From positions 1-64,000 of the forward strand of contig NZ_MSTQ01000010.1 of assembly GCF_001945365.1 (NCBI RefSeq): a DNA stretch of 64,000 bases, read 5' to 3'. The notes under the pieces are model-generated. The model was not told the origin of the DNA. It saw nothing but the letters and a program-made list of their open reading frames with translations, and ran no database searches. How positions within the stretch are numbered: the first letter of the stretch is position 1; each line of letters begins with the position of its first letter. Positions 1 through 7,767 of this stretch are shown piece after piece. A program made the position numbers and the translations under genes. This stretch comes from Pseudomonas reinekei. GTDB taxonomy: Bacteria; Pseudomonadota; Gammaproteobacteria; Pseudomonadales; Pseudomonadaceae.

Positions 1-87
1 CCTTGCCTCTGGCTAACACTTCCCCTTGCCGGGTGTGTAGAGGACTTTCACCTCCAAGTCACCAGCATGGCCACCACAGCCAAGCTA

Positions 88-121
88 GTTGCGCTTGCGC
101 GCAACGCGCCATGCCTGGCGC
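88..121. other. Two back-to-back perfect hairpins
   Basis: Two hairpins abut without a spacer. The first is GTTGCGC-TTGC-GCGCAAC (88-105) and the second GCGCCA-TGCC-TGGCGC (106-121). With the terminator-like stem at 131-153 they make a run of three hairpins at the window's left edge. Bases 1-87 hold no open reading frame I can support. The structure suggests the tail of a non-coding RNA or a repeated or mobile element whose body lies left of the window, but this is inference. Confidence 0.4.
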
Positions 122-127
122 ACAAAC

Positions 128-154
128 AAAACGGGCCTGCAATGCAGGCCCGTC
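128..154 (-). terminator. Rho-independent terminator of the HPF-like gene
   Basis: The 10-bp perfect stem ACGGGCCTGC / GCAGGCCCGT (131-153) has a 3-nt loop. Read on the minus strand it runs into TTTTGTTTG, as expected for a terminator about 30 bases after the stop codon of the minus-strand gene. Confidence 0.75.
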
Positions 155-184
155 TCAGTGGCAAGGTAAAATGTGAATCAGGCT

Positions 185-595
185 TCAGCCGTTTTGCGCA
201 GCCTGTTCGTTTTCAAGAAACTCTTCTTCCAGCAGCACATCGGCGTGAGCCCTGGGCTCGAACGGCACCACGGCAGCGCGTGGTTTGCCTCGCAATTTGC
301 CGAACAGATGTTCCAGCGCATGTTCGAGTTTTTCAGCAGCTCCATCGATCGCCAGTTCCAGGCTGGCAGCTTTATGGGTGACAGAAATCGGTTGATGGCC
401 TTTTGGCCGCGCCTCCAGTTGGCAGCGCAAATCGTGAGGACCCGGCTTGTCGCCGTTCTCGTCCCGCAGGTGAACCTCGACGCGTGTCAGGTCCTCTTCG
501 TAGCGTTCGAGCGTGCTCTCAATGGTAGTACGTACCCACTCCTCCAGTCGTTTACTGCCTTGAATATGGTTATCGCTGTTGACTTGGATTTGCAT
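185..595 (-). CDS. HPF/RaiA-family ribosome-associated protein (long variant)
   Basis: A 136-residue protein starting MQIQVNSD, the first beta strand of the HPF/RaiA (sigma-54 modulation protein) fold. A charged helix-rich middle (KRLEEWVRTTIESTLERYEED) and the alternating strand pattern of the family follow. Family members bind the 30S subunit at the mRNA/tRNA channel and block translation in stationary phase or stress. It is longer than the 102-residue Hpf encoded at 62228-62536: the extra ~35 residues form an acidic tail (LLEEEFLENEQ) rather than the folded dimerisation domain of long HPF. The gene stands alone, with its own terminator downstream and an AT-rich upstream region (about 680-740) suited to a promoter. 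The family call is firm; whether it hibernates ribosomes or acts differently from canonical Hpf is unknown. Confidence 0.8.
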   Translation of the reverse strand: MQIQVNSDNHIQGSKRLEEWVRTTIESTLERYEEDLTRVEVHLRDENGDKPGPHDLRCQLEARPKGHQPISVTHKAASLELAIDGAAEKLEHALEHLFGKLRGKPRAAVVPFEPRAHADVLLEEEFLENEQAAQNG

Positions 596-734
596 AGTTC
601 ATCCCTTATTTCAGCTAGCTCGCGAGAGGCCGGTCAGCTAAGCCCTTGGGCGTCATCACCGTGACCTCTTACTTACACAATCGGTCTGTACGATGAACAA
701 TTCAACCCCTAAAAAAAGATAAATTTTTAATCGT

Positions 735-757
735 AAATAAAGCCGGACAACCGGCAA
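735..757 (-). terminator. Probable terminator of the LysR regulator gene
   Basis: The stem GCCGG-ACAA-CCGGC, read on the minus strand, is followed by TTTATTTAC. It lies about 55 bases past the stop codon of the minus-strand LysR gene. The stem is short (5 bp), so the call is tentative. Confidence 0.5.
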
Positions 758-809
758 AAGCGCTGTTAAGGTCGGGAGTCGAGTCGCCCCGCCCTCGCGT
801 AATAATTGC

Positions 810-1757
810 TCACATTTGCCGCTCCCCCAGCGGATGCAAGCCGCGAAAAATCCCCGCCTCTTCCACCAGCCAGTCATGCACCGCACGCACGCCCGGATGG
901 CTCAGCGCACCCGGCGCATAGAGCACCATGTAGCGTTTGTGATTGGGCACCGTCAGCCCAAACGGCACAATCAACGCCCCGCGTTCCAACTCGTCGTTGA
1001 GCAGCGTGCGCCGGGCAATGGCGACCCCCATCCCGGCGATGGCGGCTTCGATGGTCAGGTGGTTTCGATTGAACGTGTGCCCTCGCCGTACATCCGCGCC
1101 TTCGAAGCCGATGGCGTTGAGATAGAACTCCCATTCCGCGTACTCGTAGCTGCCACGCCAGGCCGTGATGTCGTGCAGTAACGCAAAGTGCATCAGGTCC
1201 GCCGGGCCATGCAGCGGCGGCCGACCACGCAACAGGCTCGGCGCGCACACCGGAAAAATCTGCTCATCGAGCAAGGCTGTGGATAACAGCCCCGGATAGC
1301 TGCCGTCGTTCAGGTCGATGGCCAGGTCGAAATCACCCTCGTGCAGCGGCACGCTGCTGTCCTCGGCCACCAGGCGCAACTGAATGTCCGGGAAACGCTG
1401 CTGCAAACGCGGCAAGCGCGGGGTCAGCCACTTGCTGAGAAACGACGGGATCGAACGCACCCGCAAGGTACCGCTGATCATGCCGGCGTCCAGGCGACGC
1501 AATTCCGCATCAATGCTGCCATAGGCCTCGTTGACCGTAATGGCCAGTCGCTGTCCTTCGGCACTCAACTCCACACCCCGTGCACGCCGATGAAACAGAC
1601 GAAAACCCAGGCGCTCCTCAAGCTGGCGGATCTGCTGGCTGACCGCTCCCGGCGTGATGTGCAGTTCTTCGGCGCACCGGGTGAACGACAAATGCCGGGC
1701 GGCACAGGAAAACACCTGCAGCCACACGTATGTCTGGGCGTGCAATTGACGGCTCAT
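810..1757 (-). CDS. LysR-family transcriptional regulator (GcvA-like)
   Basis: This 315-residue protein has a winged helix-turn-helix at about residues 17-75 (SFTRCAEELHITPGAVSQQI, then LEERLGFRLFHRR) and a substrate-binding effector domain from about 95 to 300. The layout and length are standard for LysR regulators, and the sequence style is that of the GcvA/DsdC branch. It is divergent from sdaA with 135 bases between the starts, the usual arrangement for a LysR protein controlling its neighbour. Control of L-serine dehydratase in response to serine or glycine is therefore a reasonable inference. No T-N11-A site was singled out in the gap. Confidence 0.85.
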   Translation of the reverse strand: MSRQLHAQTYVWLQVFSCAARHLSFTRCAEELHITPGAVSQQIRQLEERLGFRLFHRRARGVELSAEGQRLAITVNEAYGSIDAELRRLDAGMISGTLRVRSIPSFLSKWLTPRLPRLQQRFPDIQLRLVAEDSSVPLHEGDFDLAIDLNDGSYPGLLSTALLDEQIFPVCAPSLLRGRPPLHGPADLMHFALLHDITAWRGSYEYAEWEFYLNAIGFEGADVRRGHTFNRNHLTIEAAIAGMGVAIARRTLLNDELERGALIVPFGLTVPNHKRYMVLYAPGALSHPGVRAVHDWLVEEAGIFRGLHPLGERQM

Positions 1758-1892
1758 CGTTTAGTCCTGCTAAAGGCTGTCTTAGGAAGTTTCGTTGGTC
1801 ACGTAGGACCATGGCAGGCAGTATCGCTGAAAGTGCGCTTGTCCTACAAAAATGGCAGCGATTCATCTTCCATTGCAGGCATAGGCTTTAGC

Positions 1893-3269
1893 ATGGCTAT
1901 CAGTGTTTTCGATCTCTTCAAAGTCGGCATCGGTCCGTCCAGCTCCCATACCGTTGGTCCGATGCGCGCGGCGGCGACTTTTGCCCAAGCGCTGATCGAT
2001 CAGGCTTTACTGAGGGACGTGCGACGGGTGGAGATCCGCCTCTTCGGCTCCCTGTCAGCCACCGGCGTGGGTCACGCCACCGACCGCGCCTGTGTCATGG
2101 GCCTGATGGGCGAGTGGCCGGACAGCATCGACCCCACCACCATCGACAGCCGCATCAACACCCTGCGCGAAACCGGCGAATTGTCCCTGGCAGGCCAGGC
2201 GACCATCGCTTTCGACTGGGCACGCGACCTGCTGCTGCTCGACGAAAGCTTGCCCTACCACCCCAATGCCATGTCCCTGACAGCCTTCGGCGAAACCGGC
2301 GAACTGTTCGAGCAGACGTATTACTCGGTGGGCGGTGGTTTCATCATCGAAGCGGCCGAAGCCGAATCCGGCGTTGCACCGGCCAGCGACGTGGTGTTGC
2401 CGTACGATTTTTCCAGCGCTGTGGAATTGCTCCAGCTCTGCAACCAACACGGTCTGCGTATTTCCGAATTGATGATGGCCAACGAACGGGTCTGGCGCAG
2501 TGACGCCGAGATTCGTCAGGGCCTGCTGCACATCTGGTCGGTGATGCGCGACTGCGTCGAGCAAGGCCTGCGCCACGAAGGCATCCTTCCAGGCGGTTTG
2601 AATGTGCCTCGTCGTGCGGCGAAACTTCACCGTAGCCTGTTGGAAATCGGCAAGCCGAACGTCATCACCTCGACCCTTTCGGCCATGGAATGGGTGAACC
2701 TGTTTGCCCTCGCCGTGAACGAAGAAAACGCCGCCGGCGGACGCATGGTCACCGCACCGACCAACGGCGCGGCGGGCATCATTCCGGCGGTCTTGCACTA
2801 CTACATGAAATTCAACCCGGACGCGTCGGACGACGACGTTGTCGCCTTTTTTCTGGGGGCGGCGGCGGTCGGCATTCTGTGCAAGAAAAACGCCTCGATC
2901 TCCGGTGCCGAAGTCGGTTGCCAGGGCGAAGTCGGCTCGGCCTGCGCCATGGCGGCTGCCGGGCTGGCGGAGGTGTTGGGCGCCACGCCGGAACAACTGG
3001 AAAACGCCGCGGAAATCGGCCTGGAACACAACCTAGGCCTGACCTGCGACCCGGTGGGCGGACTGGTGCAAGTGCCCTGCATCGAGCGCAATGCGATCGC
3101 CGCCGTGAAGGCGATCAATGCCACGCAAATGGCCCTGCGCGGTGACGGCAAACATTTCATCTCCCTGGACCGGGTGATCCGCACCATGCGCGACACCGGC
3201 GCCGACATGCACGACAAGTACAAGGAAACCTCACGCGGCGGCCTGGCGGTGAACTGGGTGGAATGCTGA
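1893..3269 (+). CDS. sdaA: L-serine dehydratase, single-chain iron-sulfur type
   Basis: The enzyme deaminates L-serine to pyruvate and ammonia using an oxygen-sensitive [4Fe-4S] cluster. The 458-residue product starts MAISVFDLFKVGIGPSSSH and carries the SSSHTVGP phosphate/serine-binding signature. Its C-terminal half has the expected cluster cysteines in the contexts EVGCQGEVG, LTCDPVGG and PCIERNA. Both the beta-like and alpha-like domains are in one chain, as in E. coli SdaA. The reading frame is open far upstream (to 1341), but that part lies inside the divergent LysR gene. The ATG at 1893 gives the family's N-terminus. A strong terminator follows at 3318. Confidence 0.95.
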   Translation: MAISVFDLFKVGIGPSSSHTVGPMRAAATFAQALIDQALLRDVRRVEIRLFGSLSATGVGHATDRACVMGLMGEWPDSIDPTTIDSRINTLRETGELSLAGQATIAFDWARDLLLLDESLPYHPNAMSLTAFGETGELFEQTYYSVGGGFIIEAAEAESGVAPASDVVLPYDFSSAVELLQLCNQHGLRISELMMANERVWRSDAEIRQGLLHIWSVMRDCVEQGLRHEGILPGGLNVPRRAAKLHRSLLEIGKPNVITSTLSAMEWVNLFALAVNEENAAGGRMVTAPTNGAAGIIPAVLHYYMKFNPDASDDDVVAFFLGAAAVGILCKKNASISGAEVGCQGEVGSACAMAAAGLAEVLGATPEQLENAAEIGLEHNLGLTCDPVGGLVQVPCIERNAIAAVKAINATQMALRGDGKHFISLDRVIRTMRDTGADMHDKYKETSRGGLAVNWVEC

Positions 3270-3317
3270 CCGGTTTGGAGGCACGTTGGGGGTTACTGCC
3301 CTGAAACGGGCAGTCAA

Positions 3318-3352
3318 AAAGAAGGCGGGCCATGGTGCCCGCCTTCTTTTCC
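3318..3352 (+). terminator. Rho-independent terminator after sdaA
   Basis: The perfect stem GAAGGCGGGC-CATG-GTGCCCGCCTTC is followed by TTTT, about 50 bases after the sdaA stop codon. A-rich sequence on the left side means it could also work on the minus strand. Confidence 0.85.
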
Positions 3353-3513
3353 CCTGTGATCATTGTCCGACAATTTAATCGGCATGCCCCTTGCTACACC
3401 CCTGTTGGAACAATGATGGCGATATGGCCGTGGGATGCCAGTGGTCCGGCATTGCGAACCAACCCGATCATGGCCGGTCAACAACTGCACGTTCAATCAG
3501 GCGGTGACGCATC

Positions 3514-3831
3514 ATGGACAACCCTTTTCAGCTCATTACCGATGCCTTTGCAGCGGATTACCAGATCAACCTGAGCATTCAGGGTCTGGACGGCAGCATC
3601 ATGCTGACCCTCTCCAATAGCGGCCGGGTCGTTGCCAAACGCATGATCAGCGCCGAGCAGCGCAATGACCCCGAACGCCTCAAACGACTGGTGCAAAGCA
3701 TTCAGTTCGGCATTGCCATCGAACAGGGCCACAGCGCCGTGGCCATCCTTGAATCCATGACCGATGGCGGCACGCGCAACCTGCCGCCACCACAAGCCAA
3801 GGGGCGCCCGCGCCCCGCCATGGGACTTTAA
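3514..3831 (+). CDS. DUF3509 domain protein
   Basis: A 105-residue protein of the DUF3509 family, small cytoplasmic proteins found almost only in Pseudomonas and of unknown function. The N-terminal stretch MDNPFQLITDAFAADYQI and the central VAKRMISAEQRNDPERL segment (residues ~48-65) are characteristic. The C-terminus is basic and proline-rich (PPPQAKGRPRPAM), perhaps for nucleic-acid contact. An AGGCGGTGA ribosome site sits just upstream of the ATG. The stop codon overlaps the end of the convergent psiE gene by 4 bases. Confidence 0.85.
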   Translation: MDNPFQLITDAFAADYQINLSIQGLDGSIMLTLSNSGRVVAKRMISAEQRNDPERLKRLVQSIQFGIAIEQGHSAVAILESMTDGGTRNLPPPQAKGRPRPAMGL

Positions 3832-4328
3832 AGCTCGCCCTTCTCCACTTCGGGATGTTCACTGGAGCCCGCGCCGGTCTTACGGTGCGGGTTTTCTATC
3901 TTCACCGACGGAAACTGCGACGACGCGTACCGCACCACCAGAATCGCAAACGCCAGCAGCAGAATCCCGCCGCACAGGTAGATGATCCCCAGGTCCGGCG
4001 GATTGTGGTGCGACACGTTGGAAATCAGCAGCCGCGTCAGCGCAGTGATCGCCACGTAGATCAGGAAGCGCACCGGCATGTGGTTGGTCTTGAAATAAAT
4101 CCCGACCATCGCCCCCAGTTCCAGGTAGATGAACAGCAGCAAGATGTCGTCAATCTTGATGTGGCCCTTTTCGAGCATCCCGAGAAACTCCATCACCGCC
4201 GCCCATGCGGTCACGGCACCAATGGCGAACAGGGCCAGATAATGAAAGGTCTCGACGAACAGGTTGCCCAGGGACTCCGCCAGTTCATGCACGTTCTGCC
4301 GCAGCTTTTCGGCCCAGTTGATTTTCAC
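3828..4328 (-). CDS. psiE: PsiE-family phosphate-starvation-inducible inner-membrane protein
   Basis: A 166-residue membrane protein with four hydrophobic helices, at roughly residues 25-50, 62-80, 88-106 and 113-132. It contains the family motifs HYLALFAIGAV and LLLFIYLELGAMVGIYF. PsiE was named in E. coli as a PhoB-dependent gene; its molecular role is unknown. The C-terminal ~35 residues are charged and cytoplasmic (PHRKTGAGSSEH). I saw no convincing Pho box upstream. A perfect 18-bp palindrome (4382-4399) lies about 55 bases before the start and may be an operator. Confidence 0.9.
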   Translation of the reverse strand: MKINWAEKLRQNVHELAESLGNLFVETFHYLALFAIGAVTAWAAVMEFLGMLEKGHIKIDDILLLFIYLELGAMVGIYFKTNHMPVRFLIYVAITALTRLLISNVSHHNPPDLGIIYLCGGILLLAFAILVVRYASSQFPSVKIENPHRKTGAGSSEHPEVEKGEL

Positions 4329-4381
4329 GATGATGCTTCCTTAGGTCGACTCGACCGGATAATGCGGGTTGGACGTGACGG

Positions 4382-4399
4382 TTTTCTGCATGCAGAAAA
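4382..4399. promoter_or_regulatory. Perfect 18-bp palindrome upstream of psiE
   Basis: TTTTCTGCA followed by TGCAGAAAA is an exact inverted repeat with no spacer, in the 275-base gap between divergent psiE and yebG. It is 54 bases from the psiE start and ~145 bases from the yebG LexA box. The zero-length loop argues for a dimeric protein's operator rather than a terminator. The binding protein is unknown. Confidence 0.4.
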
Positions 4400-4544
4400 A
4401 AGGCCACTCCATGATGGCGAGCGGCCCTCGATAACGCGCCGTGGCGTTTGGTCGCACCTCGTGCGGGCTGACCTGACAAACCCTGAATCCGGACTACATT
4501 GAAAAGCCACTACCCAAAGCAAAGGGATTGGCTTATCCTTTTCG

Positions 4545-4560
4545 CTGTATATAAATACAG
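4545..4560 (+). promoter_or_regulatory. LexA (SOS) box of yebG
   Basis: CTGTATATAAATACAG fits the gammaproteobacterial LexA consensus CTG-N10-CAG with the AT-rich core (TATATAAATA). It is 44 bases before the yebG start, overlapping the expected promoter. YebG is a known SOS gene in E. coli, which supports the call. Confidence 0.9.
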
Positions 4561-4603
4561 TAGTCGAAACTGACAACCAATGTGAAGGCATGTGAGGTGG
4601 TGA

Positions 4604-4960
4604 ATGGCCGTCGAAGTGGTATACCGCAGCAGCCGAGATCTGGAGCGCTTGTTCATGGATAAAGCCGAAGCTGACCGTCATGACAAAATGCTCGAACTGG
4701 CCGAGTTGCTGGCTGAAGTGTTGCAAAAAGCCGTTCCGTCCCTGAGCGAGCAGCAAGTGGAAGAAGCCGGGATCTACATGGCGAAGAACCGCGATGTGTT
4801 CGCCAAGGCGTTCAAGAGCCAGCCGGACGCCCTGTCCGAGTTGCTCAACGCACCTGTCGAAACACCAGAACCGGCTGAAGTAGCGGCACCTGCCGAAGAG
4901 GTGAGCGCTGAGCCGATCGCCCCGGCCAAGCCAGCCAAGGCCGCGAAAGCAGCCAAGTAA
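4604..4960 (+). CDS. yebG: YebG-family SOS-inducible protein
   Basis: A 118-residue protein. The N-terminal ~80 residues (MAVEVVYRSSRDLERLF, KAEADRHDKMLELAELL) match the YebG family, including the conserved MAVEV start and the (A/Y)DKML motif. The last ~35 residues are a low-complexity Ala/Pro/Lys tail (PAKPAKAAKAAK) that can bind DNA or mediate contacts. YebG is induced by DNA damage in E. coli, and its biochemical role is unsettled. A GAGGTGGTG ribosome site and a near-perfect LexA box upstream support both start and regulation. A terminator follows directly. Confidence 0.9.
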   Translation: MAVEVVYRSSRDLERLFMDKAEADRHDKMLELAELLAEVLQKAVPSLSEQQVEEAGIYMAKNRDVFAKAFKSQPDALSELLNAPVETPEPAEVAAPAEEVSAEPIAPAKPAKAAKAAK

Positions 4961-4976
4961 GCAATGTCAGAATTGA

Positions 4977-5012
4977 ATAGGCCCTGAGTCCGATGGATTC
5001 AGGGCCTTTTTC
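4977..5012 (+). terminator. Terminator between yebG and the convergent dehydrogenase gene
   Basis: The stem GCCCTGAGTC...GATTCAGGGC (4981-5005) is followed by CTTTTTCATTTT on the plus strand. The converging gene ends at 5029, so the hairpin may serve both directions. Confidence 0.8.
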
Positions 5013-5028
5013 ATTTTGCAGGGCCTTG

Positions 5029-6048
5029 TTACCGATACAACACTTTCTCCGCCAACTCATCCGCCACCCGCGCCGGCGAGCGCTTCTCCGCCTGGGCATG
5101 AGCAAACACTTCGGTCAGCCGTGAACTGATCTTTGACAAGTGCGCGGTAATGGTCCCCAACGCCTCACCACGATGTTTGAGCGAAACATAGATCAACCCA
5201 CCGGCATTGATCACGTAATCCGGTGCGTAAAGGATGCCTCGCCGCTCCAGTTGATCGGCCACGTCCAGATGCGTCAGCTGGTTGTTCGCCGACCCGGCCA
5301 CCGCCGAGCAGCGCAACTGCGTCACGCTATGGCTGTTGAGCACTCCGCCAAGGCCGCACGGTGCGAGGATGTCGCAAGGCGTGCTGAGCAATGCATCGTT
5401 GGCAATGGGATGCGCGCCAAGCTGCTCCATGGCCAGTTGCACCTTGCCGTGGTCGATGTCGCTGACCAACAGCTCGGCACCGGCGGCATGCAGCTGTTCC
5501 GCGAGGGCATAGCCGACATTGCCCAGGCCCTGGATGGCCACGCGCAAGCCTTCGAGATTGTCGCTGCCCAGGCGGGCCATGGCCGTGGCGCGAATGCCGG
5601 TGAACACGCCCATTGCCGCATGCGGTGCCGGGTCACCCGCCGAGGTGGTGCTGGTAACGTGCTGGGTCTGTTGAGCGATGCAATCCATGTCCGCCACCGA
5701 GGTGCCGCTGTCGATAGCGGTGATATAGCGACCGTCAAGCTGATCGATACAACGTCCGAACGCTTCGAACAGCGCTGCGCGGTTGGCGACATGGGCAGGT
5801 CGGACAATCACCGCCACTCCACCGCCCTGGGCCAGGCCGGCCAGTGCAGCCTTGTAGCTCATGCCTTGAGCAAGGCGTATGGCATCCTCGACCGCTGATT
5901 CGTCGCTGGGGTAGGCAAGGTAACGACAACCACCCAGGGCAGGTCCCAGTCGGCTGTTATGAATGGCAATGACCGCCTTCAACCCGGTGACCGGGTCGAC
6001 GCTCAGATGCAGCGATTCAAGGCGAGTGCTTTGCATGAGAGCGAACAT
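5029..6048 (-). CDS. Leu/Glu/Phe/Val dehydrogenase-family protein lacking the catalytic lysine
   Basis: A 339-residue homologue of leucine dehydrogenase. The N-terminal substrate domain holds GPALGGCRY and GMSYKAALAG (residues ~37 and ~62). The Rossmann NAD domain has GLGNVG at about residue 174, and NAGGLIYV lies near the end. The substrate-binding lysine of GMSYK and the aspartate of ITAIDSGTS are present. The next conserved lysine, in the GGGK motif that provides the catalytic side chain in leucine and phenylalanine dehydrogenases, is replaced by valine: the text reads AQGGGVAVI, codon GTG. The frame is intact, so this is not decay. It may act on other substrates, bind without catalysing, or use another residue. 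Annotating it as leucine dehydrogenase would be unsafe. Confidence 0.8.
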   Translation of the reverse strand: MFALMQSTRLESLHLSVDPVTGLKAVIAIHNSRLGPALGGCRYLAYPSDESAVEDAIRLAQGMSYKAALAGLAQGGGVAVIVRPAHVANRAALFEAFGRCIDQLDGRYITAIDSGTSVADMDCIAQQTQHVTSTTSAGDPAPHAAMGVFTGIRATAMARLGSDNLEGLRVAIQGLGNVGYALAEQLHAAGAELLVSDIDHGKVQLAMEQLGAHPIANDALLSTPCDILAPCGLGGVLNSHSVTQLRCSAVAGSANNQLTHLDVADQLERRGILYAPDYVINAGGLIYVSLKHRGEALGTITAHLSKISSRLTEVFAHAQAEKRSPARVADELAEKVLYR

Positions 6049-6231
6049 CGTAAGGCTCCCGAATCACTTCTTGTAGACGCCAGTATAGGCTTGCGCTAAA
6101 AAATTGCAGAAGCGCACCGGAATAAGCGACGCGGCCATGCAGTCTTTCGGAAATAACCTGTTGCAGCCCGTGTAAGGCACTGGACGAATACAGGAGACGG
6201 GGCTAAAACGAGGCATTGCCGGGAGATTTCA

Positions 6232-7035
6232 ATGACGCCGCGCCAATCGTTTTTCGCTTGCCTGCAACGTTCACCGCCTGCGCTGTTCGAGGCGGCGCTG
6301 TGGATTTGCGCCGAGCATGACAGTGAGGTGGACCACGAGGCGGTGCTGGCAAATGTGCGAGAGCTGCGACAGCGCGTCAGTGGCGGCTTGCCGATGCTGC
6401 CGGTGAGCGAACTGGCGCAGCCGTTGTTGCGGCGCATGAATGATCTGGGCTTTGCGCAGGACGATGCCACCCCCTTGCGGCCGCAAGCGGCGTTAGTCAA
6501 CAAAGTGCTGGAACGTCGACGCGGGCAACCACTGGCCCTGGGGCTGATTGCGCTGGAACTGGCCAGAGGCCTGGAAATCCCCTTGGTCGGGGTCAATTTT
6601 CCCGGTCACTTTCTTCTGCGGGTGCCGGGCGCCGATCACTTGCTCGATCCTTGTGGCGGTCGCCGCCTCTACCCCAACGATTGCCGGGACCTGCTGCACC
6701 GCCAGTACGGCCCGAACATGAAGCTCAATGCCGAACACCTGATGAATGCCGAACCCGTGCAGATGCTACAACGCCTGTCGCGCAACCTGCGCCAGTTGCA
6801 CCTTTCCCACGACGATTTCATCGGTGCCCTGATCGACGCCGAGCGCGTGCTGGAACTGGGTAACGCCAATGCCGCCGATTACCTGGCCCGGGCCAGTCTT
6901 TACCAACGGCTGGACTGCCCCAATGCCGAGCGTTTTGACCTCGAACATGCCTTGCTGCTCAGCGATGATCCGATCCAGCGGATTCGCCTCACCGAGCGCC
7001 TGGGGCATTTGCCGCCCAATTCAATTGTCCATTAA
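6232..7035 (+). CDS. SirB1-family protein (transglutaminase-like plus TPR)
   Basis: A 267-residue cytoplasmic protein with a transglutaminase-like N-terminal two-thirds. It has the family stretch LVNKVLERRRGQPLALGLIALELARGLEIPLVGVNFPGHFLLR (residues ~85-130), written here only as a landmark in parts: VLERRRGQPLAL, GVNFPGHFLLR, DPCGGRRLY. The C-terminal third is helical and TPR-like (residues ~190-260). SirB1 proteins are widespread in proteobacteria and their activity is unknown. The gene is monocistronic, followed by a REP-like palindrome, and starts after the ribosome site GGGAGATTTC. Confidence 0.85.
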   Translation: MTPRQSFFACLQRSPPALFEAALWICAEHDSEVDHEAVLANVRELRQRVSGGLPMLPVSELAQPLLRRMNDLGFAQDDATPLRPQAALVNKVLERRRGQPLALGLIALELARGLEIPLVGVNFPGHFLLRVPGADHLLDPCGGRRLYPNDCRDLLHRQYGPNMKLNAEHLMNAEPVQMLQRLSRNLRQLHLSHDDFIGALIDAERVLELGNANAADYLARASLYQRLDCPNAERFDLEHALLLSDDPIQRIRLTERLGHLPPNSIVH

Positions 7036-7041
7036 AAGCAA

Positions 7042-7100
7042 AAGATCGCAGCCTTCGGCAGCTCCCTGGATTTGTGCAGGAGCTGCAGAAGGTTGCGATC
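7042..7100. repeat. REP-like inverted repeat (GATCGCAGCCTTCGGCAGCTCC type)
   Basis: GATCGCAGCCTTCGGCAGCTCC (7044 onward) is answered by an inverted copy, GGAGCTGCAGAAGGTTGCGATC (7079-7100), around a short spacer. This sequence is a common intergenic repeat in fluorescens-group genomes. It lies between the convergent ends of the SirB1 and maiA genes and may also stop transcription. A fragment of the same family occurs near 45822-45855. Confidence 0.75.
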
Positions 7101-7119
7101 AATTGATCGTGCTTCTGAG

Positions 7120-7758
7120 TTAAGGGGTGTCCGGCTGATTCGCCGGATGAGCCTTGATGAACGCCGGGTGCACAGCCGCCAGCGCCGCCACTCGTCGAAT
7201 CTTCGGATAGTCGTCAAGGGAAATGCTGAAGCGCTCAGCGGCATACAACTGAGGGATCAGGTACACGTCCGCCAGTCCCGGCTGCGGGCCAAAGCAGTAA
7301 CCCTCATCACCGATCAACTGCTCCACCGTTGCCAATCCCTGGCGGATCCAGTGCCCGATCCACTCCATCACCTGCGGTTCATCGTGACCCGATTGCCGCA
7401 GCCGGTTGAGCACGCTGACGTTGTGCAACGGATGAACGTCGCAGCCGATCACGGCGGCCGCGCCGCGCTCATGAGCCCGCGAGGCGAGGTCTTTGGACAG
7501 CAGCGGCAGCTGTGGATAACGTTCTTCCAGATACTCGATGATCGCCGGCGACTGAATCAGCAACGCGCCTTCATCGGTACGCAAGGCCGGTACGCGACCT
7601 TGCGGGTTGATGGCCAGATACGGCGGCTGACGGTGCTCGCCACCGGGCGGCGCGATCAGGTTGATCGGCAGCGCCTGATAGTCCAGCCCCTTGAGGGCTA
7701 ACGCGATGCGCACCCGGTAGGACGAGGTCGAACGGTAGTAGGTATAGAGTTCCATCAC
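7120..7758 (-). CDS. maiA: Maleylacetoacetate isomerase (zeta-class GST)
   Basis: The enzyme isomerises maleylacetoacetate to fumarylacetoacetate with glutathione, the penultimate step of tyrosine/phenylalanine breakdown. The 212-residue protein opens MELYTYYRSTSSYRVRIAL (after an extra Met), the zeta-class glutathione-binding motif. Serine replaces the animal enzyme's cysteine here, as is usual in Pseudomonas. Thioredoxin-fold and all-helical GST domains follow. It is the last gene of hmgA-fahA-maiA, starting 9 bases after the fahA stop codon. Confidence 0.95.
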   Translation of the reverse strand: MMELYTYYRSTSSYRVRIALALKGLDYQALPINLIAPPGGEHRQPPYLAINPQGRVPALRTDEGALLIQSPAIIEYLEERYPQLPLLSKDLASRAHERGAAAVIGCDVHPLHNVSVLNRLRQSGHDEPQVMEWIGHWIRQGLATVEQLIGDEGYCFGPQPGLADVYLIPQLYAAERFSISLDDYPKIRRVAALAAVHPAFIKAHPANQPDTP

Positions 7759-7767
7759 CCGCTCCCC

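Noticed and set aside
1..130. Remnant of an insertion sequence
   Set aside because: The hairpins hint at an element end, but no transposase remnant, terminal repeat pair or target duplication is visible inside the window.
67..664. Plus-strand frames of 104 and 163 codons
   Set aside because: They are the complement of the HPF-like gene, lack ribosome sites and resemble no family.
1341..1892. N-terminal extension of sdaA by 184 codons
   Set aside because: The region is the divergent LysR gene read backwards; the family's N-terminus starts at 1893.
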